Below are positions 57,900-64,000 of a DNA stretch of 64,000 nt, in pieces. The notes below the pieces were generated by a model. The model was not told the origin of the DNA, made no database searches, and saw nothing but the letters and a program-made list of their open reading frames with translations. Location: assembly GCF_036346855.1 (NCBI RefSeq), contig NZ_CP107841.1, forward strand, positions 3,290,001 to 3,354,000, read 5' to 3'. A program made the position numbers and the translations under genes. The stretch comes from Streptomyces europaeiscabiei. Its GTDB lineage: Bacteria; Actinomycetota; Actinomycetes; Streptomycetales; Streptomycetaceae. The stretch's first letter is position 1. Every line of letters begins with the position of its first letter.

Positions 57900-59114
57900 C
57901 TATCGAATGCGCCGGGCCATCTCGGTCGCCCGGCCCACCAGCCATTCGAGCGGCCCTCGCTGGAAGAAGCGGGACCAGATGGTGGCGAGGACGGTGACGG
58001 ACGCGATGAAGCCGAGCAGGATGTACAGGCTCTGGACGGTCGCGTCCTCGGTGTTCAGGAGCCAGATGGCGACGATGTGGTAGACGTACGCCGTCAGCGA
58101 CATCGAACCGACCGCGATGACGGGCCCCGCCAGGCGGCGCAGCCGGGGGAAGGCGTCCATGGCGGCCAGGCACACGGTGATCACCAGGATCGCCACACCC
58201 GTGGCGGCCACGATGGACGGGGTCGCCTCGCTGTGCGGGGCGGAGGCCAGCATCCCGGCCGGGCTGTCGCCGAAGATGCCGATGCTGTCGGGCGATACGG
58301 ACGACATGGATGACATGGATGACCCGCCCGATCCCTCTTCGGCTTTCCGGACGGCTTCGGCGGCACCGGGTACGAGACGCAGCGCAAGCCAGGAGCCGCC
58401 GTAGCCGGTGACGGCGAGGGCGATGCCGGTGAGGGCCAGGCGTACCCGGACAGTCGTGGCGGCCAGGTCGCAGCGGGCGACAGCCATACCGGCGATGACG
58501 AACGGGACCCAGGTCAGGGCCGGATAGCCGCCGGTGAAGAACAGCGAGACGATGCCGTCGGCCTGGCCGTAGGAGAGGAATACGCGGCCGCCGACCACCG
58601 GCTTCAGCGCATACAGCAGCTGCGGGCCCACCAGGGCCCAGCCCACCGCGATCAGCGCCAGCGGCTTGGCGCCCAGCCGGTGCAGCGGGAGCACCAGCAG
58701 GAAGAACAGTCCGTAGAAAGCGAGGATCGGCACGACCGGGGTGCCGGTCAAGGTCAGGGCGGTGCCCAGCGCCATCAGGATCACGGCTCGGATGATCACC
58801 TTGGCGACGGCCTGGCGGCCGGCCAGGCCGGTCCTGGGTGTGCGGCGCCCGGTGATGAGGGCGACCGCGAAGCCGGCCAGGACGGCGAACAGGGCGGAGG
58901 AGCGGCCTTGCGCCAGCTCCATCAGGAAGCCGATGACACCGTCCTGGCCCGGGGCGGGGCCCACATGGACCGCGTACATGCCGAAGACAGCCAGGCCCCG
59001 CGCCAGGTCCAGCCCGACCAGCCGGCCCACGCCGGGCGCGACCGGCGTGGGCTCAACGCGCGCGTGTTCAGGGGATGGTGCGTCGGTCGGCGGGGAGTCC
59101 GCGTGCTGGGTCAT
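57900..59114 (-). CDS. DUF418/DUF1624-type membrane protein
   Basis: A 404-aa membrane protein with about ten hydrophobic helices. RLVGLDLARGLAVFGMYAVHVGP is the DUF1624/heparan-alpha-glucosaminide acetyltransferase-like start, and SLTAYVYHIVAIWLL with GPLEWLVGRATEMARR is the DUF418 C-terminus. A Ser/Met-rich loop (SSMSSMSSVSPD) lies near residue 275. Probably an acyl-transfer or transport-related integral protein. Divergent from a two-component system that may regulate it. Starts at ATG 59112-59114. Confidence 0.83.
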   Translation of the reverse strand: MTQHADSPPTDAPSPEHARVEPTPVAPGVGRLVGLDLARGLAVFGMYAVHVGPAPGQDGVIGFLMELAQGRSSALFAVLAGFAVALITGRRTPRTGLAGRQAVAKVIIRAVILMALGTALTLTGTPVVPILAFYGLFFLLVLPLHRLGAKPLALIAVGWALVGPQLLYALKPVVGGRVFLSYGQADGIVSLFFTGGYPALTWVPFVIAGMAVARCDLAATTVRVRLALTGIALAVTGYGGSWLALRLVPGAAEAVRKAEEGSGGSSMSSMSSVSPDSIGIFGDSPAGMLASAPHSEATPSIVAATGVAILVITVCLAAMDAFPRLRRLAGPVIAVGSMSLTAYVYHIVAIWLLNTEDATVQSLYILLGFIASVTVLATIWSRFFQRGPLEWLVGRATEMARRIR

Positions 59115-59259
59115 GGCTCTCAGGCTGGAGACCGGGCGAGCCGCGGAGTACCCGGCAGGAGGCTGCCGTGTCCCTGCCGACTGGAGGGCGATACCCCGCC
59201 GGGTGGCTGGAGCCGGCATCCGAGACGCTGCGGGGACGCTCCGGGGCTTTAGGGTCGAG

Positions 59260-59295
59260 GCGGTATGAGCCGGGCGGTATGAGCTGGGCGGTAGG
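59260..59295 (+). repeat. 14-bp direct repeats upstream of the response regulator
   Basis: GCGGTATGAGCYGG occurs twice (59260-59273, 59274-59287) plus a partial third copy (GCGGTAGGG). Located 30 to 60 bp before the GTG start at 59319, in the divergent region with the DUF418 gene; candidate response-regulator sites. Confidence 0.45.
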
Positions 59296-59318
59296 GACGA
59301 GGGTGAGGCGGAGCGCAC

Positions 59319-59990
59319 GTGATCCGGGTAGTGGTGGTGGACGACGAGGCCCTGGTCCGGTCGGGCTTCGGGCTCATCCTGGGCGCGTCCGAGGACATCG
59401 AGGTCGTCGCGACCGCGAGCGGCGGCGAAGCCGTGGGGACCGTCCGCCGGGAGCGGCCCGACGTGGTCCTGCTGGACATCCGGATGCCGGACGTCGACGG
59501 GCTCACCGTGCTGCGCGAGCTGCGGACGATGCCGGATGCTCCGGTGGTGGCGATGCTGACCACGTTCGACGCCGACGAGTACATCCTCACCGCGCTGCAC
59601 TGCGGCGCGGCCGGTTTCCTGCTCAAGGACACCGAGCCGGAGCAGCTCGCCCACCTGGTGCGCACCCTGGCCGCGGGCGGAGTGGTCCTCTCCCCCAGGG
59701 CGTCGCGGACCCTGCTGCACAGCCACCCCCGCACCGAGGCCGCAGTCGACGAGGAGGCGGCCCGCGTCCGGCTGCTCACCGCCCGCGAGCGTGACGTCCT
59801 CGTCCTGGTGGCGGAGGGCCTGACGAACGCCGACATCGGGGCGCGTATCCACCTGGGTGCCGGCACCGTGAAGGACCACGTCAGCGCGATCCTCTCCAAG
59901 CTTCGCGTGACCAGCCGGGTGCAGGCCGCGCTGCTGGCGCAGCGGGCCGGGCTGCTCGACGAGCGCCCGCAGCCGGACGCCACACGATGA
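59319..59990 (+). CDS. NarL/LuxR-type response regulator
   Basis: A 223-aa response regulator. Receiver: IRVVVVDDEALVRSGF (acidic pair DDE), DVVLLDIRMPDVDG (phosphorylated Asp about residue 53), MLTTFDADEYI (Thr) and GFLLKDTEPEQL (Lys). DNA-binding LuxR domain: LTARERDVLVLVAEGLTNADIGARIHLGAGTVKDHVSAILSKL. The GTG at 59319 has GGAG 7-10 bp before. Coupled by an ATGA overlap to the histidine kinase gene at 59987. Confidence 0.93.
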   Translation: MIRVVVVDDEALVRSGFGLILGASEDIEVVATASGGEAVGTVRRERPDVVLLDIRMPDVDGLTVLRELRTMPDAPVVAMLTTFDADEYILTALHCGAAGFLLKDTEPEQLAHLVRTLAAGGVVLSPRASRTLLHSHPRTEAAVDEEAARVRLLTARERDVLVLVAEGLTNADIGARIHLGAGTVKDHVSAILSKLRVTSRVQAALLAQRAGLLDERPQPDATR

Positions 59991-61102
59991 ATCGCGCACG
60001 TGTCCTGTGGGAGCGAGTGCCCGCGCCGGTCGTCGACATCGTCCTGGTGGCGGTGGCCGTCCTGGACCTGTGGCCGAGCCTGTGGGACGACACGCGCCCC
60101 GTCGCGCCGGCCGGGCTCGGCTGCGCCGCGCTGGCCTTCCGGCGCCGGTTCCCGCTCGGCGTCTTCCTGCTCACCCTGCCCATCGCGCTGACGCAGGACA
60201 TCGCCCTCGCCCCGCTCGTGGCGCTGTTCACCCTGGCCGCACGCTCCCGCAACCGTCCTCTCCTCGCGGGATGCGTCGCCCTGGCCGCGGTCGCGGGCAG
60301 TATTCCGTGGCCCCTGGCCGGTTTCGCCGAGGTCGGCCGGACCATGACGCTGATCGACTTCGTGTACAGCCTGGCCACCGCCGCGGCCCCGGTCCTCTTC
60401 GGACAGCTCCTCCAGGCGCACCGGGACCTGGCTCGGCGGCTGGCGGAGATCGAGGAGGCCAGGGAGCACGAGCGGGCCCTGCATGCCCAGGCCGTGCTCG
60501 CCCGCGAACGCGCTCAGCTGGCCCGCGAGATGCACGACGTGGTCTCCCACCAGGTCAGCCTGATCGCCGTACAGGCCGGAGCCATGCAGGTGGCCGCCAA
60601 GGACCCGAACGCCAAAGAGGCCGCCCGCACGATCCGTTCGCTGAGCGTCACCACACTCGACGAACTGCGCACCATGGTCACGCTGCTGCGCGCCTCCGGC
60701 GGCCAAGCCACCGAGCTGACGCCTCAGCCCACCCTGGCCGACCTGCACAGACTCGTGGAATCCAGCGGCACTCACGCACAGCTGAAGGGTGAACTCCCGC
60801 CCACCGTGGGCACACCGGCCCAACGGGCCGTCTACCGCACGGTCCAGGAAGCGCTGACCAACGTCCGCAAGCACGCCCCCGGCGCCGACGCCCACGTCGA
60901 GCTGTGGCAGGACGGCGACCACGTCGGAGTGACCGTCGCCAACACCCCGCCCACACGTCCCTCGTTGTCCCTGCCCGGATCACAGCACGGTCTGGTCGGC
61001 CTGCGGGAACGGGCCGACATCCTCCAGGGCACCCTGGAGGCGGGCCCGACCGCGGAGGGCGGCTACCGGGTGAGGCTACGGATTCCCCTCAGTACGGACT
61101 GA
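59987..61102 (+). CDS. sensor histidine kinase (HisKA_3/NarX-type)
   Basis: A 371-aa membrane kinase. Hydrophobic helices cover about residues 15-145. HisKA_3 dimerisation: QLAREMHDVVSHQVSLIAVQAGAM, with phospho-His in REMHDVVSH (about 183). Catalytic domain: RTVQEALTNVRKHAPGA (N-box), DGDHVGVTVANTPP and HGLVGLRERADILQGTLEAGP (G2 box). It would phosphorylate the partner response regulator at Asp ~53 in response to an unknown membrane or envelope signal. Confidence 0.92.
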   Translation: MNRARVLWERVPAPVVDIVLVAVAVLDLWPSLWDDTRPVAPAGLGCAALAFRRRFPLGVFLLTLPIALTQDIALAPLVALFTLAARSRNRPLLAGCVALAAVAGSIPWPLAGFAEVGRTMTLIDFVYSLATAAAPVLFGQLLQAHRDLARRLAEIEEAREHERALHAQAVLARERAQLAREMHDVVSHQVSLIAVQAGAMQVAAKDPNAKEAARTIRSLSVTTLDELRTMVTLLRASGGQATELTPQPTLADLHRLVESSGTHAQLKGELPPTVGTPAQRAVYRTVQEALTNVRKHAPGADAHVELWQDGDHVGVTVANTPPTRPSLSLPGSQHGLVGLRERADILQGTLEAGPTAEGGYRVRLRIPLSTD

Positions 61103-61218
61103 CCGACCGGTGCCTTCTGCAGAGTCAGCGGCCTGACGAAGGCCGGACAGGGCCGGCACGCGACTCAGCGACCTCGGCCCCGCCCTCGTCACCGGCATCT
61201 GTGACGAGTCGCCGCGTC

Positions 61219-61743
61219 TCACTTCAGCAGGGTGCTCACCAAGGCGACGGCCACTCCCAGGAGCGCGTCGGCACAGCCGATCCTGACGGCTCGTCCCCAT
61301 GTGTGGCCTGCGGCCCGGCATGCGAGCAGACCCCAGCACAGCAGCAGGACGATGTTGATTCCGAAGGCGATGTACTCGATGCCCTCTGAACGCCACCAGC
61401 CGAGGCCTGCCCCACACAGCAGCAGTGTGGTGGGCAGCGCCGCCAGCACCAACGGCCATTCGCCGAGCACGGCACGCACCACACCCCGTATGCCGGGATG
61501 GGCCTGCGCATCGCGGTGGGCGATCTGGTGGGCATAACCATGGGCCAGGGCCGAGGCGAGGGCAGTGAACAGGACCCACCGGGCGTCGTCCATACTCGCC
61601 GCCTGAGTCTCGCCCAACTCCGTGAGCGCGGCGACGGCCGAACTCGACACCAAGAGCCCGTACACGCCGCCGAACAGCGCGGTCGGCTGGGCCAGCCAGT
61701 CCCACACAGCACGTCTGTAGGGGATGGCTGACTCGGTGTACAT
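61219..61743 (-). CDS. hypothetical integral membrane protein
   Basis: A 174-aa protein with about four hydrophobic segments: ALFGGVYGLLVSSSAVAALTE, WVLFTALASALAHGYAHQIA, LVLAALPTTLLLCGAGLGWW and IAFGINIVLLLCWGLLACR, then a last one. HGYAHQIAHRDAQAH is His-rich and could bind metal. I do not recognise the family. ATG 61741-61743 chosen; a longer N-terminus in frame is Pro/Arg-rich and unlikely. Confidence 0.6.
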   Translation of the reverse strand: MYTESAIPYRRAVWDWLAQPTALFGGVYGLLVSSSAVAALTELGETQAASMDDARWVLFTALASALAHGYAHQIAHRDAQAHPGIRGVVRAVLGEWPLVLAALPTTLLLCGAGLGWWRSEGIEYIAFGINIVLLLCWGLLACRAAGHTWGRAVRIGCADALLGVAVALVSTLLK

Positions 61744-61844
61744 GCGCGGCCTTTCGCGGTCCTGGTATCTGGTTGGTGTCGGCGCGTGTGGCCGTCCGGC
61801 CGGAATGGGCCAGTGGACGGCCGGACAACCCGGCGTGTGGTGGG

Positions 61845-62723
61845 TCATCGCGCGGGGGTCACCAGCTGGGTGGCCGCCAGCCGAGCGTACAGCCGGTCCT
61901 CGGTCACCAGTTCCTCATGGGTGCCCACCGACCGGACCCGGCCGGCCTCCATGACAACGATCCGGTCGGCGCCTGTCACCGTCGACAGGCGTTCCACGTG
62001 CGCGATCCGGGAGATCGCGGCCGCCCCCTCCTGATGGTGGGACACGGCGTCGACCAGCTGGGACACCGGTTCGATCAGGTAGAAGAGGTGCAGCAGGAAG
62101 GCGATGAGGGTGGACACGGGGATCTCCCCGGACGCCACCCGCGCCCCGCCGACCGCGAGCACCGCGAGGAAGGCCGGCTGGACGGCGAGTCCGTCCGCCG
62201 AGCCGGCCACGGACTCCCACTTCGCGCTCTTCACGCCGTGCCGCCACGCCCGCCGTGCCGCCGCCTCCACCCGGGCGGTCTCCCGCTCCTCGGCACCGGA
62301 CGCCTTCACCGTACGGAACGCCCCGAAGGCCCGCTCCAACGCGATGGAGATCTCCCCGACCGCCTCCTGCGAGCGTTCGGTGGCCCGCGCGATCCGCGGC
62401 ATCACCAGCGCGGCGGCCCCGCCGACCAGCACGACCACGCCGAGCGTCACACCCAGCAGCACGGCGTCGAGGAACGCCATCATCACGATCGCCGCGACGA
62501 ACGCGACCGCGCCGGTGGCCGCGGAGACGACCGCCTGGGTGCTGACCGCCCGCAGCAGCGTCGTGTCCGAGGTGACCCGGGACATCAGATCCCCCGGCGC
62601 GATCCGCTCCCACTCCGCGATCCGCAGCCGCAGCAGCAACAGCAGCAACAAGCGAGCACCCCACCGGGCGACGCACCTCACAACAGCTACGCGACACCAG
62701 GCCCGGTCAATCGACTTTGTCAC
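61845..62723 (-). pseudogene. ABC exporter (permease-ATPase type) with internal deletion
   Basis: Reads as a half-transporter: RIAEWERIAPGDLMSRVTSDTTLLRA and the following helices belong to an ABC exporter membrane domain (first helices missing). Directly after the linker ISRIAHVERLSTVTGADRIVVMEAGRVRSVGTHEELV, only the H-loop end of the ATPase domain appears. Walker A, signature and Walker B, about 170 residues, are gone. The join lies where linker ERL and the HRLSTV motif resemble each other. Not functional as a transporter. The N-terminus MTKSIDRAWCRV is not family sequence. Confidence 0.82.
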
Positions 62724-62734
62724 ATGATAAAGTC
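62713..62734. promoter_or_regulatory. inverted repeat at the MFS/ABC divergent promoter
   Basis: GACTTT (62713-62718) and AAAGTC (62729-62734) are perfect 6-bp arms around GTCACATGAT. AT-rich, 100 bp before the MFS start; a TetR- or MarR-type operator is possible. The broken ABC gene begins inside it. Confidence 0.45.
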
Positions 62735-62833
62735 TGTCGAACGGATGCTCGCGGCGCTCCCTGCCGTTTGGTGCACCCGCCCCCTGCCCGCAGGGGCATC
62801 GCGTGGACCCCCTTCGTGAAAGGACCCCAGCTC

Positions 62834-64000
62834 ATGCGTGTGTTCATGGACGAACCGGTCGAGAGAATGAACGGGCCCTACGCCCGGCGCTGGTGGGCTC
62901 TGCTCGTGCTCTGTCTGAGCCTGCTGATGATCGTGATGGCCAACACCGCCCTCACGGTCGCGGCTCCCTCCATGACCCAGGACCTCGGTCTGTCCAGCAC
63001 GGACCTGCAGTGGGTGATCGACGCCTACACCATCCCTTACGCCGCCCTGATGCTGCTGTTCGCGGCGATCGGCGACAAGTACAGCCGGCGCGGCGCGCTC
63101 GTCCTCGGGCTCGTCCTGTTCGGCGGCGGAGCAATCTGGGGTTCACTGGTCGACAGCGCGGCCGGAGTCATCGCGGCCCGTGCGGTGATGGGTGTCGGTG
63201 CGGCGCTCATCATGCCCGCCACGCTCTCCCTGCTCGCCGCGACCTTCCCGCGCGCCGAGCGGACCAAGGCGATCACCTTGTGGGCGGGCACCGCCGGTTT
63301 CGCCATCGCCGCCGGACCGCTGATCGCGGGCATGCTGTTGGAGAGCTTCAGCTGGCAGTCCACCTTCCTGACCAACGTTCCCGTGATCGCCCTCGCCATC
63401 GTCGGCGCCTTCGTCCTGGTACCGCCGTCCAAGGCCACGCACGCGCCGCGGATCGACTACGTCGGTGGGCTGCTGTCGGTGGTGTGGATCGCCGCGCTGG
63501 TCTTCACGCTCATCGAGGCCCCGCACGGCTGGGACGTCAAGGCGGTCACGGGCACGGTCGTCACGGTCGTGGGGCTCGTGGTGTTCGTCCTCTGGGAGCT
63601 GCACCACCCGCACCCCCTCCTCGACCTGCGCCGTTTCGCGAACCGCGCGTTCACGGGTGCCAACATCGCCGTCGTACTGTTCCTTCTCGCGGTCTTCGGC
63701 GCCTTCTTCTTCCTCACCCAGCACCTCCAGTTCGTCCTGCGGTACGACGCGCTGGAGACCGGCATACGCATGCTGCCGCTCGCCGGCGCGGTCTTCCTCG
63801 GCTCCGCGCTGACCGGCTACCTCACCCCGCGCATCGGCATGAAGGCGACGATCGTCGCGGGCATGGCCGGCGGCACGCTGGCACTCGCACTGCTCACCCA
63901 GGTCGACAGGTCGTCGTCGTACGGCGATTTCGTGGCACCCCTCTTCGCACTCGGGCTCGCGATCGGCCTGGCGCTCTCGCCCTGCACGGACGCGATCATG
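62834..64000 (+). CDS. MFS drug-efflux transporter, DHA2/EmrB-QacA type (3' part beyond window)
   Basis: 389 codons are present up to the window edge. About eleven or more hydrophobic helices: WWALLVLCLSLLMIVMANTAL, then DAYTIPYAALMLLFAAIGDKYSRRG (loop 2-3 motif A as GDKYSRRG), ARAVMGVGAALIMPATLSLLA and AGTAGFAIAAGPLIAGMLLE (motif C, GxxxGPxxG). This is the 14-helix DHA2 class that expels drugs or dyes by proton antiport. ATG 62834 is preceded by AAAGGA. Its regulator is not in the window. Confidence 0.9.
   Translation, partial: MRVFMDEPVERMNGPYARRWWALLVLCLSLLMIVMANTALTVAAPSMTQDLGLSSTDLQWVIDAYTIPYAALMLLFAAIGDKYSRRGALVLGLVLFGGGAIWGSLVDSAAGVIAARAVMGVGAALIMPATLSLLAATFPRAERTKAITLWAGTAGFAIAAGPLIAGMLLESFSWQSTFLTNVPVIALAIVGAFVLVPPSKATHAPRIDYVGGLLSVVWIAALVFTLIEAPHGWDVKAVTGTVVTVVGLVVFVLWELHHPHPLLDLRRFANRAFTGANIAVVLFLLAVFGAFFFLTQHLQFVLRYDALETGIRMLPLAGAVFLGSALTGYLTPRIGMKATIVAGMAGGTLALALLTQVDRSSSYGDFVAPLFALGLAIGLALSPCTDAIM

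Overview
The window is chromosomal DNA from a high-GC Streptomyces-like actinomycete. The evidence is the GC-rich third codon positions, the many 4-base ATGA overlaps between genes, the GTG starts, family content typical of Streptomyces (MatB, Mbl-like, MEDS/STAS, MAB_1171c, DUF3152, Fxs proteins) and two dispersed repeat families of a kind common in Streptomyces genomes. I see no rRNA or tRNA gene, no CRISPR array and no replication origin. Names rest on reading the protein sequences; no database search was possible.

Layout. 1-563: 5' part of a GH51 arabinofuranosidase (minus). 907-5330: a tightly overlapping four-gene cassette of XRE regulator, ImmA/IrrE-like metallopeptidase, MAB_1171c-type membrane protein and FAD monooxygenase. 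5464-7100: IclR regulator and SMP-30 lactonase (minus). 7664-8905: PucR regulator (minus). 8909-21422: a cell-envelope polysaccharide locus around a very large AftD-like arabinofuranosyltransferase, with DUF2613, DUF3068, GT4, three methyltransferases, a condensation-fold acyltransferase, an EamA-type transporter and a Trm112-like protein. 22170-25863: MEDS-STAS protein, a frameshifted anti-sigma-type ATPase and a large LuxR-type ATPase regulator. 25882-27424: an IS1341-type element with a small ribbon-helix-helix gene and a tnpB broken by an amber codon. 27561-30571: ATP-grasp protein, DUF3152 metalloprotease, and two truncated convergent genes that look like the scar of a deletion.

30649-36249 is a malonate-use locus (GntR regulator, MatC transporter, MatB ligase, fused carboxyltransferase), followed by an MreB/Mbl-like actin homologue. 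37800-48095 is the most interesting part. A SLOG-fold nucleotide sensor and a DUF4231/SLATT-type membrane protein stand next to a complete FxSxx-COOH peptide system: precursor FxsA, radical-SAM maturase FxsB, an AAC(3)-like acetyltransferase, TIR-like FxsC, and FxsT with MinD, TIR-like, NTPase and TPR parts. The domain set (SLOG, SLATT, TIR, STAND NTPase, modified peptide) resembles biological-conflict or signalling systems.

48127-64000 is a mixed accessory region: alpha/beta hydrolase, Tat-exported KstD-like flavoprotein, GNAT, cyclase-family hydrolase, LysR, TetR, NmrA-type and AraC genes, a DUF418 membrane protein divergent from a two-component system, a broken ABC exporter and an MFS efflux pump cut by the window edge. 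Decay is frequent here: a remnant of acetoacetyl-CoA synthetase, a deleted ABC transporter and an AT-richer CACA microsatellite.
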